Source: Competibacter_A sp002352125
GTDB taxonomy: Bacteria; Pseudomonadota; Gammaproteobacteria; Competibacterales; Competibacteraceae
Direction of reading: 5' to 3'
Assembly: GCA_035441325.1 (NCBI GenBank)
Contig: DAOROA010000010.1
Span: forward strand, 1 to 64,000
DNA length: 64,000 bases
Shown: piece by piece, positions 53,322 through 62,322 of the stretch
How the letters are laid out: every line of letters begins with the position of its first letter
Position numbering within the stretch: position 1 is the stretch's first letter
The notes under the pieces: generated by a model
The model's database searches: none
Seen by the model: the letters and a program-made list of their open reading frames with translations, nothing else
Told to the model about the DNA's origin: nothing
Translations under genes and position numbers: made by a program

Positions 53322-56300
53322 TTACGGTGGTGTCGGACAGGCTGCGCCCCCCACAAAAGTTGATGCAAATGTCGCTGAATCCACGTATGCGGTAACTGCT
53401 GTCCCGGCAACGTTGTTATTGGCTAGAACGAAATTTTGAACTTGCGTTTGCCTCGCCGGCTCAGTGCCAGAAGGTACGAGACCCGGTAGTTGAATAGACG
53501 ATGCTCCTGACGCTCCACCCCCAAGGATGATGTCATTGGCGTTACTCGGATCACCAGTGCTGAAATCATTTTGTGAGGCTCCAGCACCGCCGATCTGTGC
53601 GCAGACATGGATGGCATCGCTGGAAGAAGGAGCACCGGCGGTCAATGCCAAACCAGCAAAGGCACCAGCTCCGGGTTCGGCAGCCGTATTACCGGTCATC
53701 GTCAAGTTGACGGCATAGGTTCCACCCGTGTTGTCGTCGAAGATACCCGCGTTACCGCTGTAATTCCGAATCTGATTGTTGGTGAGCGCCGAGGTGATCG
53801 TCCCCCCGCCAGCAAAGGAGAAGAACAGTCCGTTGCCTGACGCGGAGCCGGAACCAGTTACACCGGTTACACCGATCGTGTTGGTGTTAAATGTTCCGCT
53901 CAACGACGTTCCGGCACTAGCTTTCTGCAGGGTAATACCGCTGCCGTTGGCGCCGCGGAAGCCGTTGCTGGACGTGTTGAAGGTATACGTGCCTTGCGTT
54001 GCCAGTGTTGCTCCGCCACCACCAATGATGTTAAAGGGGTGGTTATTGGAAAGCGTGTTGTTCTGGAACACCACATCCATGGTCGTACCGGTTTGGCCGG
54101 TGAAATCGATCAAATCGCCAGCTGCGCCAGTGAAGGTCGAACCTGTCACCGTCACGTTGGCGACGGTCCCGTTGTTACGCGCCTCTACTGCCAAGCTATC
54201 GTTATCGCTTGTCGCAACCGGTAACCCAAAGGTAGTACCGGTGATGGTTAAGCGATTCAGCGTGCCGCTGGTGTTGACCACGGAGAAATTGCGCGCCCAG
54301 CTGCCACTGATGGTGCAGCTGGTTACTGTACCCGTTCCCGTCAAGCCCGTGGTCGTAGCGTTACCGAAATAGACACCGCCCTCGCCATAACTATCGATAG
54401 TGCCGTTCGTGCCGTTGGTCCCCCCAACGGTCGAATACTCCAGCGCGAACCCGTTGACCGAGAACCCCCGGATGCCAAAGTTCTGGTTCGTGCCATTGAT
54501 GGTCATCCGCCGCAGAGTCACGTTTTGCGCGCTATTCAGGTAAACACCAATACCACTGGTAGCGCCATCGGCCCCCACCATGTTAGCGATAGTGCCTCCG
54601 CTGCTATTACCGCCGACAGAGGTGTTTGAGCCGTCGCCGGTCACGGTAAAGCTGCCGGTGGTCGTGTCCAGCACGATGCCGTTGGCCCCACCGTTGGCCG
54701 AAACGCTGGTCAGGCTGATGGTGCCGCCCAGGCTCGACAGGTTCACGGCAGTGCCAGTCGTGCTGGTAACGCTAACCTCGCTGACATTCACTCCGGAGAT
54801 CGCGCCGGCGGCGTCATTGATGCCGGTGGCCGTGCCAGTGGTGAGGTTAAAACCTTGCGCCTTAACGTTATTGCCGTTCAAGGTCAGCGTGCCCTGAATC
54901 GTCGGCCGCGTCCCACCGATTCCCGGCCGGGCGATCGTGCCAAGGGGCGGCGAAATACCCATCAGGGCATCGAAACTCGCGCCGCTGGCACCCTGACCAA
55001 TCAGCCATTGTGCGCCGGCCTGGGTGGTGTCTCCAGTCAGACTGACCCCCGTACCTGCGGCCGTGGTGCCGCTGTAGACGAAGATGCGGTGATTCGTGTT
55101 AGTGCCCTTGGCCGTGTTGGCCGACGCCAGGCTATTAAAGGAACTAGCCAGGGTGCCGTTGCCGTTGGTGCCTGCGGCCGGATCGACGAACCAGATGACC
55201 GGGCCGCTGACGTTGACCGTGATCGTGGCGGGCGCGCTGGTCTGCGGCCCCCCGGCGCCGCAGCCGCTGTCCACAACGGTGTAGTTGAACGTCACGGCGC
55301 CAGTTACGCCGGGCGGTGGGTCGAAGTCGAACGTGCCGGCGTTCACATCGACGTTTGAGATCGTGCCGCCGGTGGGGCTCGTGGTTGGGCCGACGGTGCC
55401 GACCGTAAACGTCGGATTACAGGCTGGCGATCCGGTGTTGATATCGGGGTCGGTAACCCCGGTCAGCAGTCCCGAAAGGCCAGTGATTTTCATGTTGGCC
55501 TGGGCGCTGGCGGTTTTGGGCTGCGCCACCGGTGGGTCGTTGACAGCATTGACGGTAATGGTGAAGGTCTGTGAAGCGGACGTATCCACCCCGCCGTTAG
55601 CAGTGCTGCCGTTGTCTGAAAGAGTGACCGTGATCGTCGCGCTGCCATTGGCGTTGGCCGCTGAAGTATAGGTCAGCACACCAGTGGACGAGATCGCCGG
55701 TCCGGCGCCGAACAAGCTGGGGTTGGTGTTGCCGGTGATGTTGAAGTTCAGCGTCTGTCCCGCTTCGTTCGCCGGCCCTGCGGAGATGCTGGTGGCCCAG
55801 CCGGGAACGGTCTGCGCGCCAGCGTCCTCATCGACTGTCTGATCCGATCCAGCAGTGAAGCTGGGCGCGTCGTTCACCGCGTTCACCGTGATGGTAAAGG
55901 TCTGTGCTGCCGATGTATCCACGCCGCTGTTGGCGGTACCGCCGTTGTCGGAGAGCGTCACGGTGATCGTCGCGCTGCCGTTGGCGTTGGCCGCCGGAGT
56001 GTACGTGAGCACGCCGGCCGCAGAAATTGCCGGCCCTGCACTGAACAGCGATGCATTGGTGTTGCCGGTGATATTGAACGTAAGGGTTTGCGTGCCGCCA
56101 TCGCCATCGTTGATCGCGGTCGCCCACGGGTTCACGGTCTGCGCGCCAGCGTCTTCGTTCACGGTCTGATTCGGCCCGGCGGTGAAACTGGGCGCGTCGT
56201 TGATCGCGCTTACCGTAATGGTGAAGCTCTGCGGTGCGCTGGTGTTGACATTCGGCGGCGTGTTGGAACCGTCGTCCGACAGCGTCACGGTGATCGTCGC

Positions 56301-59300
56301 GCTACCGTTGGCGTTGGCCGCCGGAGTGTACGTGAGCACGCCGGCCGCAGAAATTGCCGGCCCTGCCGAGAATAGCCCTGGGTTAGTGTTATTGGTGATG
56401 TTGAAGGTAAGGGTTTGCGTGTCACCGTCACCATCGCTGATCGCGGTCGCCCACGGGTTCACGGTCTGCGCGCCGGCGTCTTCCAGCACCGTCTGATCTG
56501 CCCCTTTGGTAAACGAGGGGGCCGAATTGATGCTGTTGACCGTCACCGTCGAGGTCGCCACAGCACTGTCAGCCGCGCCGTCGTTGGCCACAACCGTGAT
56601 GCTGCGAGCCGTGGTGTCGGGATCTGGCGACGTGTTGTTGTAGACGAGCGTGCGTAGCACGGTCTGGAAGTTTGCCGCCGTGTCGGGACCATTAAGCAGG
56701 AGCACGCCCGTAGCTGCATTGTAAGCAACGGCGCTGATGCTGGTGCCGGCGGTATTCGCCGATAGCGACTCGACCGCACCATCGGGTCGATTGGTCAGCG
56801 TCACCGTGGCGCTGGCGAGATTGGGATTATCGACATCGGCCACGGTGAGATTGACGGCGTCGACGATGGCTACCGCACCGCCTCCTTCCGTGAAAGTGGC
56901 GGCGAAATCGATACCTGCGACGGCACCGTTGAGATCGACGACAGGTGCATCATTGGCGCAATTGACGGTGACCGTCACGGTTCCCGTCGAACTGCCAGGC
57001 GTCAAAGTGTAGGTGAAGGTGTCCAGGGTGGTGCCTGGCGGAGTGTTGCAATAATCCGGTGCGGGCTGGTAGGTGAGGTCAGCCCCACCGTTGGTGATCG
57101 CGACCGTGCCGCCGTTCGCAGAGGGCGTCTGCACCGAGGCGATGCTCTTGGGGCCACCATCGGGATCGGTGTCATTGGCGAGCACATCGATTGCGGTCGC
57201 CGCCGCATCCTCGGCGAGATTGGCGGTATCGTTCACAGCCGTAGGCGGATCGTCCACGGCTGTAACAGTGATTGTGAAGGTCTGTGCGGCTGAAGTGTCC
57301 ACTCCACCGTTGGCCGTACCGCCGTTGTCCCGCACGGTTACGCTAAAGGTCGAGGTACCGTTGGCGCCAGCGGCGGGCGTGTAGGTCAGATTGCCGTTGG
57401 TGGCGACGCTCGGAGGCGCGCTGAAGAGCGCCGCGTTGCTCACGCTGCTCACGGTGTAGACAAGCACGGCTTGAGCAGACTCTTGCGCGTTGCCGGGATC
57501 GAAAGTCGCCCAACCGGCGACCGTTTGCACTCCAGCGTCTTCGTTCACCGCCGGCGGATTGCTGGCGGTAAAGCCCGGTTGATCGTTCACGCCGTTCACC
57601 GCGATGGTAAAGGTCTGCGGCGCGGACGTATCTTGCCCGCCGTTGGCGGTACCGCCGCTGTCCTGCACCTGCACCTGAAAAGTAGCCGTGCCGAAAGCGT
57701 TGGGTGCTGGCGTGTAGCCGAGATTACCACTGGTGTTGACGCTTGGCGGGGTGCTGAACAGCGCCGCGTTGCTCACGTTGCTCACCGTGTAGGCGAGCGC
57801 AGTCTGAGCGGATTCGTCGGTGGCGCCAGGATCGAACGCCGTCACCCAGCCGTTCACGGTTTGCGGACCGCTATCCTCGTTGACTGCCGGAGGATTAGCG
57901 GCGGTGAAGCTTGGTGCATCATTGACGCTGGTGACGGTTACAGTGGCGGTCGCTGGGGCGCTGGAGTTGCTGCCATCGCTGGCCACGAAGGTGATGGTTC
58001 GCGCTGAGGTAGCCGTCGGCGCGGTGGCGGTATTGTCGTAAGTCGCGGTGCGCAATGCCGCTCGATATTGGGCGAGCGGCGCCGAACCGGATAAGGTCAG
58101 CACGCCGGTAGCGGCATTGAAGGCGGCTGTTATAGGCGTATTGGGAGCGATCGTGGCGGCGCTCACCGCCAGGGATTCCTGGCCGGAGTCGATGAGATTG
58201 GTGATTGTCAGCGTGGCCGAAGCCAGATTCAGGCTATCCGGGTCGCTGACGGCGAGGTTCGCAGGATCGACAATCGCGACCGCGCCGCCATCCTCGATGA
58301 AGGTGGCGGCAAAGTCGATGCCGGCGGCAGGGCCGTTGAGGTCGAGTACCGGAGCGGGATTGGTGGCATTGCCGACAGTAATGGTGAAAGCTTGGTCCGT
58401 GCTCAGGCTAGGGGTGCCGTTGTCGGTCACGCGTAGGATGACAGCATGAGGTCCGAGATCGGCGGGACCGGGAGTGCCGCTCAGAGTGCCTGTTCCGGTG
58501 CTACCGGGCGTGAAGATCAACCAAGCCGGCAGCGTGGGCGCGGTCAACGTCAGCGCGTTACTGTTGGGATCGCTGGTCGTGACGGCATAGCTATAGGGGT
58601 TGGCGACGTTGGCAGCGGTGATTGGAGTGCTGGTAAAAACCGGTGCCTGGTTGGATGACGGCGTCGTTGCAGCATTCGCGATATCGGTTCGAAAAAATAG
58701 CTTACCGCCTTCTTGGGCAGCAAAAGCCATGACAATATCCGTATTGGGAGCGCTATCTCCCTGGGCGTCCGCACCGACCGCTGGCACAGCCTGCCAGTCG
58801 TTGACCTGACCGTCCAGATGAAAACCCGCTGCCCAGGCAATGCCCGCCAACATCCCAACCAGCAATATGCCAACCACGCTCGCCGGAAGACGGGATCGGT
58901 GCCGGAACACCATAACGAGCAGGAACAAAGTTAACGCCAGAGAACCCCAACCAGACAGGAAGGGAATATCCGCCGGATTGCTAGGCTGGATGTCGAGCAG
59001 TATGGGCGGGTCGCTCACCGACCCCAGCAGGTCGTCGCCACCCGGCCCCTGCGCGGCGAAATAGAACCGCACGGTGATGTCGGGAGCAGCAATCAAATTG
59101 GCATCGACCGCTTGTTCGACGACATCAGCTCCATTTGCGCCGTTGTTCGATCCCACCGGATAGGGGGCACCAGGCAATACAGTCGGGGGGCCGAAGCTGC
59201 CGCCGATACAACTTTCTAGGGTGAGTTGAGTAACCTGGGGCGCGGTGGATTCGGAGACGGTTGTCGCCAGTCGCCGTTCGATCCCCATGACGGTGCCGGA

Positions 59301-59438
59301 CGTAGGGAGGGTGACAGCACAACCTGTCGCAGAGTTGTTATCGGAATCAATCAGAACGAAATAGCTGAGCTGCGCCCAACTCGGGGCCGACAGGAGCACC
59401 AATGCGACGGCAAACACCAAGCGGACCACCAAGTCCAT
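53322..59438 (-). CDS. Giant cadherin-repeat/beta-helix surface protein
   Basis: 2038 residues, probably a cell-surface or secreted adhesin. Signal peptide to about residue 22 (LLSAPSWA|Q). An IPTL-CTERM-like segment (IPFLSGWGSLALTLFLL, then FRHRSR) is internal at residues 158-183, and a second hydrophobic signal-like stretch follows to about 204. About ten Ig/cadherin-like units come next: a He_PIG-like unit, two VLDLNG...GIDFAATF units, five NEDAGxQTV units and two others. From about residue 1414 (VIWFVDPAAG) a parallel beta-helix-like region rich in Asn, Gly and Thr runs to the end. There is no C-terminal sorting signal. GGGAG precedes the ATG. Confidence 0.85.
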   Translation of the reverse strand: MDLVVRLVFAVALVLLSAPSWAQLSYFVLIDSDNNSATGCAVTLPTSGTVMGIERRLATTVSESTAPQVTQLTLESCIGGSFGPPTVLPGAPYPVGSNNGANGADVVEQAVDANLIAAPDITVRFYFAAQGPGGDDLLGSVSDPPILLDIQPSNPADIPFLSGWGSLALTLFLLVMVFRHRSRLPASVVGILLVGMLAGIAWAAGFHLDGQVNDWQAVPAVGADAQGDSAPNTDIVMAFAAQEGGKLFFRTDIANAATTPSSNQAPVFTSTPITAANVANPYSYAVTTSDPNSNALTLTAPTLPAWLIFTPGSTGTGTLSGTPGPADLGPHAVILRVTDNGTPSLSTDQAFTITVGNATNPAPVLDLNGPAAGIDFAATFIEDGGAVAIVDPANLAVSDPDSLNLASATLTITNLIDSGQESLAVSAATIAPNTPITAAFNAATGVLTLSGSAPLAQYRAALRTATYDNTATAPTATSARTITFVASDGSNSSAPATATVTVTSVNDAPSFTAANPPAVNEDSGPQTVNGWVTAFDPGATDESAQTALAYTVSNVSNAALFSTPPSVNTSGNLGYTPAPNAFGTATFQVQVQDSGGTANGGQDTSAPQTFTIAVNGVNDQPGFTASNPPAVNEDAGVQTVAGWATFDPGNAQESAQAVLVYTVSSVSNAALFSAPPSVATNGNLTYTPAAGANGTSTFSVTVRDNGGTANGGVDTSAAQTFTITVTAVDDPPTAVNDTANLAEDAAATAIDVLANDTDPDGGPKSIASVQTPSANGGTVAITNGGADLTYQPAPDYCNTPPGTTLDTFTYTLTPGSSTGTVTVTVNCANDAPVVDLNGAVAGIDFAATFTEGGGAVAIVDAVNLTVADVDNPNLASATVTLTNRPDGAVESLSANTAGTSISAVAYNAATGVLLLNGPDTAANFQTVLRTLVYNNTSPDPDTTARSITVVANDGAADSAVATSTVTVNSINSAPSFTKGADQTVLEDAGAQTVNPWATAISDGDGDTQTLTFNITNNTNPGLFSAGPAISAAGVLTYTPAANANGSATITVTLSDDGSNTPPNVNTSAPQSFTITVSAINDAPSFTAGPNQTVNEDAGAQTVNPWATAINDGDGGTQTLTFNITGNTNASLFSAGPAISAAGVLTYTPAANANGSATITVTLSDNGGTANSGVDTSAAQTFTITVNAVNDAPSFTAGSDQTVDEDAGAQTVPGWATSISAGPANEAGQTLNFNITGNTNPSLFGAGPAISSTGVLTYTSAANANGSATITVTLSDNGSTANGGVDTSASQTFTITVNAVNDPPVAQPKTASAQANMKITGLSGLLTGVTDPDINTGSPACNPTFTVGTVGPTTSPTGGTISNVDVNAGTFDFDPPPGVTGAVTFNYTVVDSGCGAGGPQTSAPATITVNVSGPVIWFVDPAAGTNGNGTLASSFNSLASANTAKGTNTNHRIFVYSGTTAAGTGVSLTGDTTQAGAQWLIGQGASGASFDALMGISPPLGTIARPGIGGTRPTIQGTLTLNGNNVKAQGFNLTTGTATGINDAAGAISGVNVSEVSVTSTTGTAVNLSSLGGTISLTSVSANGGANGIVLDTTTGSFTVTGDGSNTSVGGNSSGGTIANMVGADGATSGIGVYLNSAQNVTLRRMTINGTNQNFGIRGFSVNGFALEYSTVGGTNGTNGTIDSYGEGGVYFGNATTTGLTGTGTVTSCTISGSWARNFSVVNTSGTLNRLTITGTTFGLPVATSDNDSLAVEARNNGTVANVTVTGSTFTGAAGDLIDFTGQTGTTMDVVFQNNTLSNNHPFNIIGGGGATLATQGTYTFNTSSNGFRGANGSGITLQKASAGTSLSGTFNTNTIGVTGVTGSGSASGNGLFFSFAGGGTITSALTNNQIRNYSGNAGIFDDNTGGTYAVNLTMTGNTAAEPGAGAFAGLALTAGAPSSSDAIHVCAQIGGAGASQNDFSTGDPSNANDIILGGGASGASSIQLPGLVPSGTEPARQTQVQNFVLANNNVAGTAVTAYVDSATFASTFVGGAACPTPP
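55541..56530. repeat. Tandem near-identical coding repeats (about 327 bp)
   Basis: Three successive units of the giant protein gene are highly similar at DNA level. For example, CTGGGCGCGTCGTT recurs about 327 bases apart (near 55861 and 56188), and long tracts such as the one encoding AANANGSATITVTLSD repeat almost exactly. This points to recent duplication or gene conversion and to likely copy-number variation. Confidence 0.75.
58890..58967 (-). other. Internal IPTL-CTERM-like sorting segment
   Basis: Codes residues 158-183 of the giant protein: IPFLSGWG motif, hydrophobic helix, basic cluster RHRSR. In known proteins this tripartite signal is at the extreme C-terminus and is processed by an exosortase-type enzyme. 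Here almost 1,860 residues follow in frame. Confidence 0.65.
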
Positions 59439-59618
59439 GAAAGTGCTCCCATGTAGTCTTAGCTCTGGCTAATCCACAAAAATTTGACGATTTATATAGT
59501 AGGTATTTATTAGTAATACATATAGACAATGACCATCTAATCAACAAGACCAATTTTTACAAAAAGACGGTCGAATGCAGCTTACGATAGGTTTATCAAC
59601 CTTCCTGGGAACGCTGTA
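59439..59618 (-). promoter_or_regulatory. AT-rich region upstream of the giant gene
   Basis: About 180 bases with several long A/T patches, unlike the GC-rich surroundings. It should contain the promoter of the giant gene, but candidate boxes overlap and no single pair is convincing. AT-richness also fits a binding zone for H-NS-type silencers. Confidence 0.35.
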
Positions 59619-60114
59619 TTGACGGGACTATCGCCGTGTACCGGTAGGCAGACGCCCAGGTCGAGGCAGATCAAATCAAGCGGGGATGAGCAAAGCCGCA
59701 AGAACAACGAGATACAGGAAGAAATCAAACTCTCGCGGACTCGGCAGGAGCAAGGCATCGGCGCACTGGGCGCCAACTGGGGGATATCGCCTCCGAGTAC
59801 AGTTTCCGCACCGTACTGAAAGGCATTTTGGAGACGAATACGACGGCACCGGTATGGCGCTCGGAGCACCCGATCAAATCGAGATCGACATCATCGTCAG
59901 AAATGGCGAGTTGATTCCCTGCGAACTCGCATCATCCATGTTCAATCCGATATATACACCTTACGGTCGCAAGGTGCGTTTCTACGCGTAGCGCCAGCCC
60001 CAAGCTCAGCGCCGGATCGCGACTTTGCCGATGGCACCCCCACCAGCCCGCGCCGCCGCGGAAAAGCTGGGCATCGAAGCGTTCGGCTACGCCGAGGATA
60101 CGACAGGCCTCTGA
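59619..60114 (+). pseudogene. Broken DUF3782-like (PD-(D/E)XK nuclease-like) gene
   Basis: Family pieces appear in order but in different frames: RQEQGIGALGANWG (to about 59780), then IASEYSFRTVLKGILE (frame shifted, about 59783-59833), then DEYDGTGMALGAPDQIEIDIIV plus CELASS and RKVRFYA (59833-59988). An in-frame stop at 59989-59991 follows, then PPPARAAAEKLGIEAFGYAE to a stop at 60112-60114. These match, from memory of the family, the GALGxxWG, ILE, VDIVIKNG, CEIKSS and AEKLGIEV segments of DUF3782 proteins. Two frameshifts and a stop mark it as a decayed copy. Confidence 0.65.
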
Positions 60115-60203
60115 CCTAACGCAACGAGCCTACCCGTCGACTCCTCCGCCGGTAACCTATCGGGAGAGGAGCAACATGTGCGAGAAAATGGCGGTGAGAA
60201 AGA

Positions 60204-60470
60204 TCAGGATTGCATGTCGCGAATGTGGTGCGTCAGACGGCTCTTGTGGCGGGCCGCCTTGTTGGCGTGAATCAGCCCCTTGCGGGCCATGCGGTCGATC
60301 ACCGGCACGGCGGTCCGATACTCTGCTTCAGCTTTGGTCTTGTCGCCGGTTTGAATGGCTTTGATCACCCGCTTGACATAGGTGCGCAACATGGAGCGCA
60401 TGCTGGCATTGTGCTGGCGGTGTTTCTCAGCCTGACGGGCGCGCTTTTTCGCTTGAGCGGTGTTGGCCAA
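60204..60470 (-). CDS. rpsT: 30S ribosomal protein S20
   Basis: 88 residues, basic, MANTAQAKKRARQAEKHRQHN at the start as in S20, which binds 16S rRNA early in 30S assembly. The start codon is TTG, eight bases after AAGGAG. E. coli rpsT also starts with UUG, which takes part in its autogenous control. It diverges from murJ, the common gammaproteobacterial layout. Confidence 0.97.
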   Translation of the reverse strand: MANTAQAKKRARQAEKHRQHNASMRSMLRTYVKRVIKAIQTGDKTKAEAEYRTAVPVIDRMARKGLIHANKAARHKSRLTHHIRDMQS

Positions 60471-60552
60471 AATCGATACTCCTTACGACACAACAGGATA
60501 AATGTAGCGCTATTCGGGTTCAAAAAAAGGGCGATAATAATGACAGTTCCCA

Positions 60553-60630
60553 CCGCTCTGTCAATCCCCAACCCGCGCCGCCGGCAACTCCCGCCGCTCT
60601 GTCAATCCTCGACCCACGTCGCCGCTGACA
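60553..60630. repeat. Imperfect 41-bp direct repeat between rpsT and murJ
   Basis: The 15-mer CCGCTCTGTCAATCC occurs at 60553-60567 and at 60594-60608. The following 26 bases are also similar (ACCC.CG.CGCCG pattern), so the unit is about 41 bp in two copies. TGACAGTT flanks the array on both sides (60541 and about 60627). Confidence 0.65.
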
Positions 60631-60690
60631 GTTTTAGCCGATCCCGCTATCATCCGCGCCTTCCAAATTCCGTGCGGGATCGCATTCTCG

Positions 60691-62232
60691 ATGAGCAAGG
60701 CTCTTCTAAAATCCACCGGCATCGTTAGCGCCATGACGTCGATGTCCCGCGTCACCGGCTTCGTCCGGGACATGGTGTACGCGCAGATGTTCGGGGCCGG
60801 AGCCGGCACCGATGCATTCTTCGTGGCCTTCCGCATTCCCAACTTTCTGCGCCGACTGTTCGCCGAAGGCGCCTTTTCGCAAGCTTTTGTGCCGGTATTT
60901 TCGGAATACCAGACCCAGCGTTCCCGCGAGGAGCTGCAAGTGCTGGTGAACCAGGTCGCCGGTACACTTGGCGCGATCTTGCTGCTGATCACGGCCATCG
61001 GAGTGCTGGCTGCACCGGTGTTGATCCTGCTGTTCGCGCCCGGTTTCACGGCCGACGCCGGCAAATACGAGCTGACGGTGGAGATGCTGCGCATCACGTT
61101 TCCCTACCTGCTGTTCATCTCTTTGACCGCCTTCGCTGGAGGCGTGTTGAACAGTTGCGGCAAATTCGCGATTCCCGCCATCACGCCGGTACTGCTGAAT
61201 TTCACCATGATCGCCGCCGCACTGTGGCTTGCCCCTCGGATGGAACGGCCGGTGGTGGGACTAGCCTGGGGGGTATTCATCGCCGGAATCGTTCAATTGG
61301 GCTTTCAAATTCCGTTTTTGCGGGAGGTCAAACTCTTGCCGCGCCCACGTTGGGCTTGGGCATCGCAGGGAGTGCAACAAGTGCTGAGGCTGATGCTTCC
61401 GGCCATCTTCGGCTCCTCAGTGGCGCAAGTCAATTTGTTGATCGATACCTTACTCGCGTCGTTTCTGGTTTCGGGCAGCGTCAGTTGGCTGTATTACTCC
61501 GACCGGCTGGTGGAATTTCCGCTCGGCATTTTTGGCGTCGCGCTCGGGACGGTGATTCTACCCAAGCTATCCCGCCAGCATGCCAGCGCGGAGACGGACG
61601 GTTTCTCGCAAACGCTAGATTGGGCGTTGCGCTGGGCGCTGCTGATTGGCGTTCCGGCAACGGTAGCGCTCATCATCCTCTCGGGTCCGATCTTATCGGC
61701 GCTATTCCAGTACGGCGAATTCGACGCCCGCGATGTGCTGATGTCCACTCGCAGCTTGATGGCGTTTTCCCTCGGTTTGGTCGCCTTCATGTTGATCAAG
61801 GTGCTGGCGCCCGGCTTCTACGCCCGCAAGGATACCCGTAGCCCGGTCAAATATGGCGTCATCGCGATGGTCGCTAACACCGCGATGGTCTTGGTCCTGA
61901 TTTGGCCGTTGGCCCATGCCGGATTGGCGCTGGCCACTTCGCTGGCCGCTTTTCTCAATGCCGGACTGCTGTTTTTCAACCTCAAGCGGCGCGAGATTTA
62001 TCGGCCGCATACTGGCTGGCCGAAGTTCTTGGCGCAATTGACCGCTGCCAACCTAGTCATGGGACTGGTGCTGTGGTTCGGTGCCGGCGATTTCGAAAGC
62101 TGGATTCACGCCAGCGCCAAAGTACGCTTGTGGCACCTGAGCTGGCTGATCGCGGCTGGCGGGGGTAGTTATCTGCTGGCGGTGCTGGCGGTGGGCATCC
62201 GGCCGCGACATTTGGTCTTGCGACGGGGCTGA
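60691..62232 (+). CDS. murJ: Lipid II flippase MurJ
   Basis: 513 residues with about 14 membrane helices (MATE/MOP fold). Moves lipid-linked peptidoglycan precursor across the inner membrane. SMSRVTGFVRDMVYAQMFGAG, DAFFVAFRIPNFLRRLFAEGAFSQAF and APGFYARKDTRSPVKYG are family signatures with the conserved Arg residues. Its place beside rpsT, with ribF beyond, is the usual gammaproteobacterial order. Confidence 0.97.
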   Translation: MSKALLKSTGIVSAMTSMSRVTGFVRDMVYAQMFGAGAGTDAFFVAFRIPNFLRRLFAEGAFSQAFVPVFSEYQTQRSREELQVLVNQVAGTLGAILLLITAIGVLAAPVLILLFAPGFTADAGKYELTVEMLRITFPYLLFISLTAFAGGVLNSCGKFAIPAITPVLLNFTMIAAALWLAPRMERPVVGLAWGVFIAGIVQLGFQIPFLREVKLLPRPRWAWASQGVQQVLRLMLPAIFGSSVAQVNLLIDTLLASFLVSGSVSWLYYSDRLVEFPLGIFGVALGTVILPKLSRQHASAETDGFSQTLDWALRWALLIGVPATVALIILSGPILSALFQYGEFDARDVLMSTRSLMAFSLGLVAFMLIKVLAPGFYARKDTRSPVKYGVIAMVANTAMVLVLIWPLAHAGLALATSLAAFLNAGLLFFNLKRREIYRPHTGWPKFLAQLTAANLVMGLVLWFGAGDFESWIHASAKVRLWHLSWLIAAGGGSYLLAVLAVGIRPRHLVLRRG

Positions 62233-62322
62233 AAGCGGCGGCGACTCCGTTGCAAATCCCGACAACCTCGCTCGGAATTCGGTTATATTCGCGCGCTGTA
62301 TTCCCAGTTTCGAGGACGACCG

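Noticed and set aside
59686..59991. A small intact plus-strand gene of 101 codons
   Set aside because: Only its C-terminal part resembles the DUF3782 family; the matching upstream and downstream parts are in other frames or past a stop, so it is better read as a pseudogene.
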